NCBI GenBank assembly: GCA_035369845.1
Contig: DAOOVD010000054.1
Coordinates: forward strand, 1-15,533
From: DAOOVD01 sp035369845
GTDB lineage: Bacteria; Bacillota; Desulfotomaculia; Desulfotomaculales; Pelotomaculaceae
Reading direction: 5' to 3'
Length of the DNA: 15,533 bases
Shown in pieces: positions 1 to 7,548 of this stretch (its first letter is position 1; each line of letters begins with the position of its first letter). Made by a program: the position numbers and the translations under genes. Below the pieces are notes generated by a model. The model had not been told where the DNA came from. It made no database searches and saw only the letters and a list, made by a program, of their open reading frames with translations.

Positions 1-2
1 AG

Positions 3-398
3 GTTTTTTTGATTTCAGTCATAGTTTTCTTTCAGATTCTGGTCACCACCAGGGATGCAGCACGTCAGATAAACAAGAGCATGATCGATTCGGTTATTTC
101 GCTTGGAGCGGGGGAGTTGCAGATATACCGGCACGTCATTTATCCTTCCTGTCTTCCCAAAATCATGACTTCGCTTAGAATCAGCCTGGGCACGGCCATC
201 GCAGTGCTGTTTTTTTCCGAAACGGTGGCCAACAGGGGGGGAATAGGCGGAATCGGATACTATGTCATGGAAGCATGGGCCAGACTGGAGGGAAAGGAAA
301 TGTTCGCAGGGATTATTGCCATGGGAATTATGGGGTTTGTCCTCTACCTGTTTCTAGACTGGCTGGAAAAGAAATGCTGTACGTGGGAATATTTATAA
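3..398 (+). CDS. ABC transporter permease, NitT/TauT (SsuC-like) type, 5' truncated by window edge
   Basis: C-terminal part of an inner-membrane permease of the binding-protein-dependent family that imports nitrate, taurine, alkanesulfonate or thiamine-precursor type substrates. The frame is open to the left edge, so the start lies outside the window; a TTG at position 9 is only the first start-like codon visible. The cytoplasmic EAA loop that docks on the ATPase subunit is recognisable at about codons 25-60 (SLGAGELQIYRHVIYPS, then LP and SLRISLG). A hydrophobic segment, a glycine-rich GGIGGIGYY stretch and a final membrane helix ending in LDWLEKK follow. The order EAA loop, GLR-like motif, GlyGly segment is typical of this family. 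Substrate cannot be told from this fragment; the ATPase and binding protein presumably lie upstream. It stops 77 bases before the next gene. Confidence 0.85.
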   Translation, partial: VFLISVIVFFQILVTTRDAARQINKSMIDSVISLGAGELQIYRHVIYPSCLPKIMTSLRISLGTAIAVLFFSETVANRGGIGGIGYYVMEAWARLEGKEMFAGIIAMGIMGFVLYLFLDWLEKKCCTWEYL

Positions 399-475
399 AA
401 TATTTTTATTATGCGTACCGCCGCATTTCTCTGTGCTAAACTTTAATTGCGGAAGTTCAACGGGGGAACGGAAAA

Positions 476-1168
476 ATGGACAGCGGCATGCTGTTTGACT
501 TTGACGATACACTGGTGGAAACAACCATTTATTTTGACCGGGCGAAAATATTGTTTGCCGGAATCATGAAGGAATTAGGGTTTCCTGTGCAGGAAGCGCT
601 GGAGGTTCTGGACAGGAACGACATCAAGAACGTGCGGCTGTACGGCGGTTTTTTAAAAGAGTGTTTTCCATACGCTCTTGGAGAGACTTACGAGTACTGT
701 TGCAGGAAATACGGGCGCGCATACAGCAGGGTTTTGAGAAAGGAAATTGAAGGCCTTGGATGGTGGGTCTTTGAACAGCCGGTCAGCCTGATAGAAGGAG
801 CGGAAGAGGTTCTAAGCCGGCTTTGCGGAAAGTACCCGCTTTTTCTTGTCACCAAGGGGGACCCCGGTGTCCAGAGGGATAGGATAGAGAAAAGCGGATT
901 GTCCCGCTGGTTTGAAAAAATCTATATACTGACCGAGAAGAACTCGATTGTTTATAAGAAGATAGCTGATGAGCAAGGCATCAGCCCGCCTGCTTCATGG
1001 CTGATCGGGAACAGCATGAAGTCGGATATCAATCCGGCCCTGTTGGCGGGATTTAACTGTATTTACGTGCACCACCCTTGCACGTGGGGTTTTGAGAATG
1101 AGGAACCTGTCGGAGGGCACCTGAGTATTGAAAGGATAAACGATGTTTTAAAGGTACTGGGGCTGTAA
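476..1168 (+). CDS. HAD-superfamily hydrolase (phosphatase-like)
   Basis: A 230-residue haloacid dehalogenase-type enzyme, probably a cytoplasmic phosphomonoesterase. Motif I is DFDDT at residues 8-12, giving the Asp nucleophile D8 and acid/base D10. Motif II is the threonine of VTKGD at about 126. A motif III lysine is at 155 or 161, and motif IV is GNSMKSD at 178-184 with a metal-binding aspartate. About 75 helical residues between motif I and residue 95 fit a C1 cap, as in phosphoglycolate phosphatase and YjjG-like members. Substrate is not predictable. The start is ATG preceded by a purine-rich GGGGGAACGG, a moderate ribosome binding site. The next gene, also a phosphatase-type enzyme, starts 24 bases after the stop, so the two may be co-transcribed. 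Confidence 0.85.
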   Translation: MDSGMLFDFDDTLVETTIYFDRAKILFAGIMKELGFPVQEALEVLDRNDIKNVRLYGGFLKECFPYALGETYEYCCRKYGRAYSRVLRKEIEGLGWWVFEQPVSLIEGAEEVLSRLCGKYPLFLVTKGDPGVQRDRIEKSGLSRWFEKIYILTEKNSIVYKKIADEQGISPPASWLIGNSMKSDINPALLAGFNCIYVHHPCTWGFENEEPVGGHLSIERINDVLKVLGL

Positions 1169-1192
1169 TAATGTGAGAGGAAGGCTTTTTTG

Positions 1193-2074
1193 ATGTTTGA
1201 CTATCACATTCATCCGGATTATTCTATAGACGCGGAACCGCACAGCATAGACGAATACTGCAGGGAGGCGGTCCTGCTGGGAATCGGGGAGATATGCTTT
1301 ACTCCCCACCTCGAAGTTGATCCCGTCCGAAAACACCTTGACTGGTTTGTCAGGGTCAACGGAAGCGTCCGGCCGATGGATGACATTAAATGGATCGAAT
1401 ATTATTTTAAAGAGATTGAGAAAGCAAGAAAAAAGTGGTCGGGTACCGGCCTGCTTATCAAAGCGGGACTGGAAGTTGGCTACGAACGCGGGAAAGACAG
1501 AGAAATCGAGAGAATAGTGCTCAATTATCCCTTTGATTTTATTATCGGTTCCGTGCACTGCCTTGATCACCGTGCCATATCATCCAGGAGCGAAAGCAGG
1601 CTCTTTTTCCCGGGCAAAAAGGCAAGAGCGGTAATTACCGAATACTATGCAATATTTGAGGAAGCTGTAACCACCGGATTGTTCGACTGCATCGGCCACG
1701 TGGACCTGTATCGCCGCTACGGAGGTTCTTATTTCAGTGAAGACGACATGCGGGAATGCGAAAGCATTTCTGAAAGTCTTTTCAAGCAGGCCGCCCGCAG
1801 GGGAATAGGTGTCGAGGTGAACACGTCGAGCCTGAGAAGGGGGCAAAAAAATTTTCATCCAGCGTTTTCGTTGCTCAAACTGGCGCTTCAATCAGGGGTA
1901 AGCATTTTTACGGTGGGTTCCGACGCCCACCGGCTGAGCGAGCTCGGCCGGGGGGTTGAAGGAGCGGTGGAAATGCTCGCCGGCCTTGGAATAGAGCCGG
2001 CCACCTACTGCCTTCGCAGAGCCTGCGTTAAGATTGAAAAGGGTGGACAAACATACTGCATTACCATAAAATAA
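1193..2074 (+). CDS. PHP-domain phosphoesterase, histidinol-phosphatase (HisJ/HisK) family
   Basis: A 293-residue metal-dependent phosphoesterase of the polymerase-and-histidinol-phosphatase superfamily. Nearly all expected metal ligands are visible: HIH (H5, H7), FTPH (H39), GLE (E94), GSVH (H122), GH (H169) and the C-terminal GSDAH (D244, H246). This pattern and the length match the HolPase family that dephosphorylates L-histidinol phosphate in histidine synthesis. No his genes are in the window, so another small phosphoester is possible. A TTG at 1190 abuts the ATG at 1193. I chose ATG because AGAGGAAGG at 1176-1184 is then well spaced. It follows the HAD gene by 24 bases and precedes the dnaD-like gene by 26. 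Confidence 0.85.
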   Translation: MFDYHIHPDYSIDAEPHSIDEYCREAVLLGIGEICFTPHLEVDPVRKHLDWFVRVNGSVRPMDDIKWIEYYFKEIEKARKKWSGTGLLIKAGLEVGYERGKDREIERIVLNYPFDFIIGSVHCLDHRAISSRSESRLFFPGKKARAVITEYYAIFEEAVTTGLFDCIGHVDLYRRYGGSYFSEDDMRECESISESLFKQAARRGIGVEVNTSSLRRGQKNFHPAFSLLKLALQSGVSIFTVGSDAHRLSELGRGVEGAVEMLAGLGIEPATYCLRRACVKIEKGGQTYCITIK

Positions 2075-2100
2075 GATAAGGATGACGGGAGGTGTATTTC

Positions 2101-2916
2101 ATGGCCGGGGTGCTTAAGGGAAGAACGGTCAAATGTGACCAGAAGGTCAATATTACTGCGGCCTTTGGCTCGGATCTCGTACTGGAGGGATTTACGTCTC
2201 TGCCCAACATCCTTTTGAAAGTGTATGTAAAAATTGGCATTACGGATTTTCAAATGATGATTTTAATTCACATGATCAGGCTCCATGTCGAAGAGAAGGA
2301 GTATTTTCCGTCGCCCGAACTGCTGAGCCGCTTTATGTCTTCGGATACCGACAGAATCAAGAGGGAAATTGATGAATTAATTGAAAAGGATATTGTTTCA
2401 ATAAGTGAGTTTTACGACAGCGCCAGCAACACGGTTTTCAAGGGGTATGATTTTGACCCTCTCTTCCTGAAGATTTCAGACGTGTGGGCCGCGATGAAGG
2501 CAAGAGAAATTGAAGAATCGAAGAGTTGTCTGAAATCAGACGGCTATGGATACGAACGGGTGAGAGACATGTTTGACGTAAGGACGGCTGGATTAATCTC
2601 GGTTTTCGAAAAAGAATTCGGCAGGGCTCTGTCACCGATGGAGGCCGAACAAATCAGCCAATGGGCGGACGAAACGGATGCCGACCTGATTGTGGAAGCT
2701 CTTAAAAGGGCCGTTCTGAGAGGAAAGCACAACTTTAAATATATAAACGGGATTTTGCTTGAATGGAAAAAGAACAACCTGCGAACCCTACAGTCCATCG
2801 CCGAGTACGATGCCGATTTTCAGAGGCGGCGTGCCGGAAAAGACGTCAGGGCCGGGAGAGCAGTGAACAAAAACGATTCAAAGAGAAAGGCCCTGATAAG
2901 GTCTCTTTATATTTAA
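2101..2916 (+). CDS. DnaD-domain primosomal/replication protein
   Basis: A 271-residue protein with the two-part layout of Bacillota DnaD/DnaB-type replication initiation proteins. The N-terminal half (about residues 25-115) is a probable winged-helix region, and a C-terminal DnaD domain spans about 160-235. The DnaD signature is clear: a VFEKEFGR opening helix, a SPMEAEQI segment, and the closing YINGIL..W motif followed by L-R-T. The family binds DNA and helps load the replicative helicase. A basic tail follows the domain. A GTG at 2092 is in frame, but it overlaps the GGGAGG ribosome binding site at 2087-2092, so ATG 2101 is preferred. The stop abuts the start of the DnaC-like ATPase gene, a strong sign that the two act together in helicase loading. 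Confidence 0.87.
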   Translation: MAGVLKGRTVKCDQKVNITAAFGSDLVLEGFTSLPNILLKVYVKIGITDFQMMILIHMIRLHVEEKEYFPSPELLSRFMSSDTDRIKREIDELIEKDIVSISEFYDSASNTVFKGYDFDPLFLKISDVWAAMKAREIEESKSCLKSDGYGYERVRDMFDVRTAGLISVFEKEFGRALSPMEAEQISQWADETDADLIVEALKRAVLRGKHNFKYINGILLEWKKNNLRTLQSIAEYDADFQRRRAGKDVRAGRAVNKNDSKRKALIRSLYI

Positions 2917-3681
2917 ATGCTTCGAAAGGTAGTATTGAGGGTGAACTGTGAGCTGTGCCTTGATCGAGGGATTGTTTTAAAGGGAGATGTTGCCGTACCG
3001 TGTAGTTGTTCCGGCAAAAGGCGATTTGAAAGGCTGATAAGCTATTCACTGCTTCCTAAAAAGTATCTGGGGTGCTCGTTTGAGGATTTTAAATTCGAAT
3101 ATTACGATAGAAATTATTATGACGAAGAAAAAGCAATATCCTGTTATGATTTGGCAAGGATTGCATACCAGGCTGCAAGGAACTTCGTAAACAGCTTTTT
3201 GAAAAACAATAATACGGACGGTTTGTTATTCACTGGTCCGGTAGGAAGCGGCAAAACTTTTCTGGCCTGCTGCATTGCAAACGCGCTGCTGAAAAAAGGC
3301 CGGGTTGTCCTGTTTACAGTGGTGCCCGAATTTCTGGATCAGATCAGGGCAACTTATGCCCCCGACAGGGATCCGGAAGACCTCACGGAATCCGACCTGG
3401 TTGATGCGGCAAGGCAGGTTCCCCTTCTTATTCTGGATGATCTTGGCGCACACAACTATACCGACTGGACCTTGAACAAAGTTTACACGATAATCAATTA
3501 CCGGTTGAATCATTGTCTGCCGGTGATAGTAACCACAAACATTAGTCCACTGGACCTGGACAATTACCTCGGCAACAGGACGACTTCCCGCCTGCTTGAA
3601 ATGTGTAAGCCGTACCGCCTTTTGGTTGATGCCGATATTCGAGCGATAAAGCGCAGGGAAAAAGATATGCGGGGTTGCTGA
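2917..3681 (+). CDS. DnaC/DnaI-like AAA+ ATPase, helicase loader
   Basis: A 254-residue AAA+ ATPase of the DnaC/DnaI/IstB clan. Residues 11-31 form a probable zinc-binding knuckle (C11, C14, C29, C31), as in DnaI/DnaC helicase loaders. Walker A is GPVGSGKT at 107-114, Walker B is LLILDD at 170-175, sensor 1 is TTN at 206-208, and an arginine-finger segment GNRTTSRL sits at 219-226. The preceding DnaD-domain gene supports a helicase loader rather than an IS21 IstB, and no transposase is nearby. The ATG at 2917 directly follows the upstream TAA. A GTG at 2941, with AAAGGT at 2925-2930 upstream, is an alternative start that still keeps the whole Cys motif. The gene is followed within 50 bases by a terminator. 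Confidence 0.87.
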   Translation: MLRKVVLRVNCELCLDRGIVLKGDVAVPCSCSGKRRFERLISYSLLPKKYLGCSFEDFKFEYYDRNYYDEEKAISCYDLARIAYQAARNFVNSFLKNNNTDGLLFTGPVGSGKTFLACCIANALLKKGRVVLFTVVPEFLDQIRATYAPDRDPEDLTESDLVDAARQVPLLILDDLGAHNYTDWTLNKVYTIINYRLNHCLPVIVTTNISPLDLDNYLGNRTTSRLLEMCKPYRLLVDADIRAIKRREKDMRGC

Positions 3682-3698
3682 AAGGCTGAAACAAATAC

Positions 3699-3730
3699 AA
3701 GCCTCGATGAAAGTGAAAACGAGGCTTTTT
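3699..3730 (+). terminator. Rho-independent terminator after the dnaD/dnaC-like genes
   Basis: AAGCCTCG (3699-3706) pairs perfectly with CGAGGCTT (3720-3727) around a 13-base A-rich loop. The 3' arm runs into five T residues (3726-3730). It lies 18 bases after the dnaC-like stop codon and 31 bases before cbiD. It separates the replication genes from the cobalamin operon unless it is read through or regulated. Confidence 0.85.
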
Positions 3731-3760
3731 CATTGTTGACGGGTTCCCGGGGGAAAAAAG

Positions 3761-4870
3761 ATGAACGAATTGCAAAAAAGCAGGCTGAGGTGCGGAATTT
3801 CGACGGGGGCTACGGCTGCGGCAGCTGCCCGGGCGGCTACACTTTTGCTTTTTCACGGTGACGGGAGAGAACGGGTGGTGGTCTACAACCCGGACGGACT
3901 GCCTCTGGAGGTTCCTGTGGCTTCGCTGTCCGGAAACGGGGATGAGGTGAGGGCTGTCGCGGTTAAGGACGGTGGAGACGATCCGGATGTTACCAGCGGT
4001 CTGGAGATAGTCGTGGATGCCAGGAGAACTGAAAGCGGGATTAAAATCACAGCTGGAAAAGGCGTCGGCGTGGTTACCAGAAAGGGACTGCCTGTTACCC
4101 TGAACGAGCCGGCGATTAACCCTGTTCCAAGAATGATGATAACTGCGGCCGTATCCGACGTTATACCTGCCGGCGAGGGTATAGAGCTGACTGTTTCCGT
4201 GCCTCGGGGCGAAGAAGTGGCGGCAAGGACCTTGAATCCCCGCCTGGGTATTATCGGGGGCATCTCCATACTGGGCACTACAGGCATCGTAAAACCCATG
4301 TCCGACGAAGCCTTCAAGAAATCGCTGGAGCCGATGGTTGATGTAGCTGTTGCGGCCGGCTGCGACAGGCTGGTGCTGACCCCCGGGAGAATCGGCTCCC
4401 GTTTTGCAGTGGCAAGGTATGGATTTTCGGCCGAGTCCGTTGTGGAAACAAGCAATTTTATCGGATACATGCTGGACGTATGCACCGACAGGGGGGTGCG
4501 GGAAGTCTTGCTGTGGGGTCACCACGGCAAGCTCGTCAAAGTTGCAGCCGGAGTTTTTCACACTCACAGCAGGACGGCGGACGGCCGGCAGGAAGTAATT
4601 GCCGCATACGCCGGTGCTTTTGGCGCGGGTCCTGAAGTAATAAGGAGGATTCTCGAAACAAGAAGTTCGGAAGAAGCTTTGGGATTGCTAAAAGAGAACG
4701 GGTTGACGGGTGTGATGGATATTATTGCCGCAAGGGCAAGCGCGAGGGCGGAGGAATACAGCCGCGGAAGGTTGAAAGTCGGAACGGTGCTGCTCGGGCT
4801 GGACGGGAACATACTGGGCTGCGACGAAACCGCCCTGAAAATCGGGGAGGAGATGGGATGGAAAAGGTAG
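3761..4870 (+). CDS. cbiD: Cobalt-precorrin-5B C1-methyltransferase CbiD
   Basis: A 369-residue enzyme of the anaerobic cobalamin pathway that methylates C1 of the corrin ring with S-adenosylmethionine, acting after CbiG. Family blocks are all present: RCGISTGAT at 10-18, the GVGVVTRKGL and EPAINPVPR pair near residue 105, LGIIGGISILGTTG near 160, and the WGHHGKLVK and FHTHSRTADGRQE blocks in the second half. Length is normal for the family. The ribosome binding site is a G-rich GGGGGA about six bases upstream. It is the first gene of the operon, and its last 13 bases overlap cbiE. I see no riboswitch and no convincing promoter in the 31 bases between the upstream terminator and this start. 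Confidence 0.95.
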   Translation: MNELQKSRLRCGISTGATAAAAARAATLLLFHGDGRERVVVYNPDGLPLEVPVASLSGNGDEVRAVAVKDGGDDPDVTSGLEIVVDARRTESGIKITAGKGVGVVTRKGLPVTLNEPAINPVPRMMITAAVSDVIPAGEGIELTVSVPRGEEVAARTLNPRLGIIGGISILGTTGIVKPMSDEAFKKSLEPMVDVAVAAGCDRLVLTPGRIGSRFAVARYGFSAESVVETSNFIGYMLDVCTDRGVREVLLWGHHGKLVKVAAGVFHTHSRTADGRQEVIAAYAGAFGAGPEVIRRILETRSSEEALGLLKENGLTGVMDIIAARASARAEEYSRGRLKVGTVLLGLDGNILGCDETALKIGEEMGWKR

Positions 4871-5493
4871 ATGTCGTCGGTGTGGGGCCCGGTGCCCCTG
4901 AGTATGTCACCCCGGCCGCTCTGAAGGCAGTGGAAAAAGCCGACGTACTTGTCGGGGGAGAGCGCAATCTGGCAATCTTCAGAGGTTTTTCGGGCAGTAC
5001 GTTTGAAATTAAAAACAACCTTGAGGAAATGATCGATTTTATCAAAAAAAATAGAATGGATAATAAAAAGGTGGCTGTCCTTGCTTCGGGGGATCCGGGC
5101 ATGTTCGGCATACTAGCCTGTTTGCGGGAGAATTTCTCACCGGCGGATTTGAACGTAATTCCCGGTATAAGCACGGTTCAGTACGCCTGTGCGAGACTTG
5201 CCATACCGTGGCATGACGCGGTTGCGGTCAGCACGCACGGAAGGGGGAGGAATGAACTTGTCGACAGGGTTTACCGCGGTCAAAAAGTCGTGGTTCTTCC
5301 CGGACCGGCTGAACCGCCGTATGAACTGGCGAGGACTCTCAAAGCTGCCGGCGCCGGCAATAAAAGAGTATTCGTCTGTTCGGACCTGTCGTACCCGGAC
5401 GAGGAAATTAGATTCTTTTTCCTGGAAGAACTGGCGGCGGTTTGTGAAGCTTGGGAGAAGAGAAACTATGTGATGGTGATTCTGAATGAGTAA
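4858..5493 (+). CDS. cbiE: Cobalt-precorrin-7 C5-methyltransferase CbiE
   Basis: A 211-residue class III tetrapyrrole methyltransferase that adds the C5 methyl group in late corrin synthesis. The N-terminal SAM loop GVGPG is at 8-12, ASGDPGMFG at 76-84, and the IPGIST segment at 101-106 is followed by a long helix. These are the usual three blocks of this fold. It is a separate protein here, whereas many organisms fuse it to CbiT as CobL; the next gene is that partner and overlaps by eight bases. GGGGAGGAG at 4844-4852 gives a strong ribosome binding site for the ATG inside the end of cbiD. An A8 run at 5044-5051 is read in frame. Confidence 0.93.
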   Translation: MEKVDVVGVGPGAPEYVTPAALKAVEKADVLVGGERNLAIFRGFSGSTFEIKNNLEEMIDFIKKNRMDNKKVAVLASGDPGMFGILACLRENFSPADLNVIPGISTVQYACARLAIPWHDAVAVSTHGRGRNELVDRVYRGQKVVVLPGPAEPPYELARTLKAAGAGNKRVFVCSDLSYPDEEIRFFFLEELAAVCEAWEKRNYVMVILNE

Positions 5494-6094
5494 AAAATGG
5501 GTTTTCCGGACACCGGGAATTCCGGACGATTTTTTCATCCGCGGCAGCGTTCCGATGACCAAGGAGGAAATCAGGGTAATAACCCTTGCCAAAGCCAGGC
5601 TGGCTCCGGGGCAGGTGGTTTGGGACGTCGGCGCCGGAACGGGCTCGCTTTCGGTAGAAGCCGCCTTGCAGGCAAAAGGGGGCGTTGTTTACGCTATAGA
5701 GCGCGACTCGCATGGTGTGTCGCTTATTGAAACAAACAGCCGTGCTTTCGGTGTTGAGAATCTCAGGATACTGGAGGGCGATGCTCCCGGCGTTCTCCGC
5801 GAACTGCCCGATCCCGACCGCGTGATGATAGGCGGCAGCGGAGGAAAGCTTCGGGAGATAGTTGCCGAGTCCTGCAGCAGGCTGAAACCGGGGGGCAGAA
5901 TTGTAATCAATGCGGTTACGCTAGAAAACGCAGCCCTTTCAGTGAAGCTCCTTGATGAACTTTTGGGCGGCAGCGAGGCTGTTCAGATTTGCGTTGCCAG
6001 GGCTGTCAGGGCAGGGAATGGCCGCATCATGAGAGGCGCCAACCCTGTGACGGTTATTTCGGCAGAGAAGGGGGAGAGTAATGTTGCCGGGTAA
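5486..6094 (+). CDS. cbiT: Cobalt-precorrin-6B C15-methyltransferase (decarboxylating) CbiT
   Basis: A 202-residue Rossmann-fold methyltransferase that methylates C15 and removes the ring C acetate carboxyl. The opening GIPDDFF..G..PMTK segment at 11-25 is diagnostic for CbiT. SAM motif I is VWDVGAGTGSLS at 45-56, the acidic motif II lies around IERD at 71-74, and IGGSGG at 115-120 marks the substrate side. The rest is compact, with no added domain. The ATG overlaps the end of cbiE by eight bases, implying translational coupling with its pathway partner. The gene ends 14 bases inside cbiL. Confidence 0.94.
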   Translation: MSKKWVFRTPGIPDDFFIRGSVPMTKEEIRVITLAKARLAPGQVVWDVGAGTGSLSVEAALQAKGGVVYAIERDSHGVSLIETNSRAFGVENLRILEGDAPGVLRELPDPDRVMIGGSGGKLREIVAESCSRLKPGGRIVINAVTLENAALSVKLLDELLGGSEAVQICVARAVRAGNGRIMRGANPVTVISAEKGESNVAG

Positions 6095-6794
6095 GTTTTA
6101 CGGGATCGGGGTGGGACCGGGCGAACCCGAACTGATTACCTTGAGAGCCTATCGTGCTCTTGAAAAGGTGGACATCCTTTTTGTGCCGAGGTCCTCCAGG
6201 GAAGGGCAAAGTTTAGCCAAAACCGTTGTGGAAAAATTGCTGCCGCTGAAGTCCGAAATAATTGAACTGCATTTTCCCATGTCAAAAGATGAGGAAACCT
6301 TGAAGACCGTTTGGGAGGATGCGGGCAGGATGGTAGCCGGCAAGATGCTGGAAGGATTTGATGTGGCCTTCGTCACCATAGGCGATCCGATGCTGTACAG
6401 CACTTACGGCTACCTGCTGCGGTATCTCAAAAAGAACCATCCAGATCTCGAAATTGAAACCGTTCCCGGCATTACCGCATTTTCCGCCTGCGCCTCGTAT
6501 ATAAAAGCATCCCTGGCCGAGGGTGACGAGACACTGGCAGTGGTTCCGGGAGCTTACGATCTTGAGAAGTTGAAGCATGCCCTGATTAATTACGACAATG
6601 TTGTGGTTATGAAGGTAAACCGGCGTTATCCGGAAGTCCTCGACCTGTTGAAAGAGCTAGGGCTGGCAAACAAAGCGGTGTATGTGAGCAGGTGCGGTTA
6701 CAGCGATCAGTTTTACACCAGGGATCTTGAATCCCTGCTGGGACGCAGGCTGGATTACATGTCGCTGATGATCATCAGGAAACGGGGGATTTGA
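6081..6794 (+). CDS. cbiL: Cobalt-precorrin-2 C20-methyltransferase CbiL
   Basis: A 237-residue class III methyltransferase that performs the first methylation after cobalt insertion, at C20. The SAM loop GVGPG is at 10-14, followed by EPELITLRAYRALEKVDILFVPRS, which is typical of CbiL/CobI in opening with a longer insert before the second block. TIGDPMLYSTYG at 99-110 and VPGITAFSA in the middle give the remaining blocks. Length matches CbiL. The start ATG is backed by AAGGGGGAGAG at 6068-6078 and lies within the end of cbiT. It ends one base before the ATG of cbiF. Confidence 0.93.
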   Translation: MLPGKFYGIGVGPGEPELITLRAYRALEKVDILFVPRSSREGQSLAKTVVEKLLPLKSEIIELHFPMSKDEETLKTVWEDAGRMVAGKMLEGFDVAFVTIGDPMLYSTYGYLLRYLKKNHPDLEIETVPGITAFSACASYIKASLAEGDETLAVVPGAYDLEKLKHALINYDNVVVMKVNRRYPEVLDLLKELGLANKAVYVSRCGYSDQFYTRDLESLLGRRLDYMSLMIIRKRGI

Positions 6795-6795
6795 G

Positions 6796-7548
6796 ATGGT
6801 TTTTATCATCGGGGCGGGTCCCGGCGATCCGGACCTCATTACTGTAAAGGGGGCCAAAATTCTGTCGGATGCCGATGTGGTTGTCTACGCGGGTTCGCTG
6901 GTCAATCCCGAACTGCTGGAATACTGCAAAAATGGAGCGCAAATATACAACAGCGCCGTGATGACTCTTGATGAAATCATTGCGCTAATAAAAGAGGCGA
7001 ATGCTGCCGGCAAAAAGGTAGCGAGGGTGCACACCGGCGATCCCTCCCTGTACGGAGCTGTTCAAGAACAAATGGACAGGCTGCGCGAGGAGGGCATTCC
7101 TTTTACCGTTATTCCCGGGGTAAGTTCATTTCTGGCCGCTGCTGCGGCAATTCCGTGCGAATTGACGCTTCCCGGTGTCTCTCAAACGGTAATCCTGACA
7201 AGAGTGGAAGGCCGCACGCCTGTTCCGCCGGGGGAGAAACTGGCTGCGCTGGCAGCGCACGGCGCCACCATGTGCATTTTTTTGAGTGTCCATATGGTCG
7301 AACATGTGGTGGCTGAACTTATCAGCGGAGGTTATCCGGAATGCACACCTGTTATTGTTGCGGAGAAGGCTTCGTGGCCCGAGGAAAAGATACTGCGTGG
7401 TACGCTTAAGGATATTGCCGTCAAAGTGAAAGAGGCCGGGGTGACAAAAACCGCCCTGATTATGGTCGGGAAAGCCTTTAATTCCGGTTATTCGCCTTCC
7501 AGGCTTTACAGCGGCGACTTTACCCACGGCTTTAGGAGGCGGCCGTGA
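6796..7548 (+). CDS. cbiF: Cobalt-precorrin-4 C11-methyltransferase CbiF
   Basis: A 250-residue class III methyltransferase that methylates C11 of cobalt-precorrin-4. IGAGPGDPDLITVKG starts at residue 5 and is followed by YAGSLVNPE at 31-39, a hallmark of CbiF/CobM. HTGDPSLYGA at 79-88 and IPGVSSF at 106-112 complete the fold. The middle block (LPGVSQTVILTR, then EGRTPVP) also matches CbiF rather than other paralogues. The TGA stop shares its last base with the preferred ATG of cbiG. No defects are seen. Confidence 0.95.
   Translation: MVFIIGAGPGDPDLITVKGAKILSDADVVVYAGSLVNPELLEYCKNGAQIYNSAVMTLDEIIALIKEANAAGKKVARVHTGDPSLYGAVQEQMDRLREEGIPFTVIPGVSSFLAAAAAIPCELTLPGVSQTVILTRVEGRTPVPPGEKLAALAAHGATMCIFLSVHMVEHVVAELISGGYPECTPVIVAEKASWPEEKILRGTLKDIAVKVKEAGVTKTALIMVGKAFNSGYSPSRLYSGDFTHGFRRRP

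Noticed and set aside
411..426. Small hairpin ATGCG/CGCAT between the permease and HAD genes
   Set aside because: Only five base pairs and no real T-tract, so it does not support a terminator call.
2917..3681. Possible IS21 IstB transposition helper instead of a helicase loader
   Set aside because: No IstA transposase or terminal repeats nearby. The N-terminal Cys motif and the adjoining DnaD-domain gene point to helicase loading.
3542..4567. Long minus-strand open frame of 341 codons opposite the dnaC-like gene and cbiD
   Set aside because: It lies antisense to strongly supported genes, has a His/Pro/Ser/Arg-rich shadow composition, and shows no family motif.
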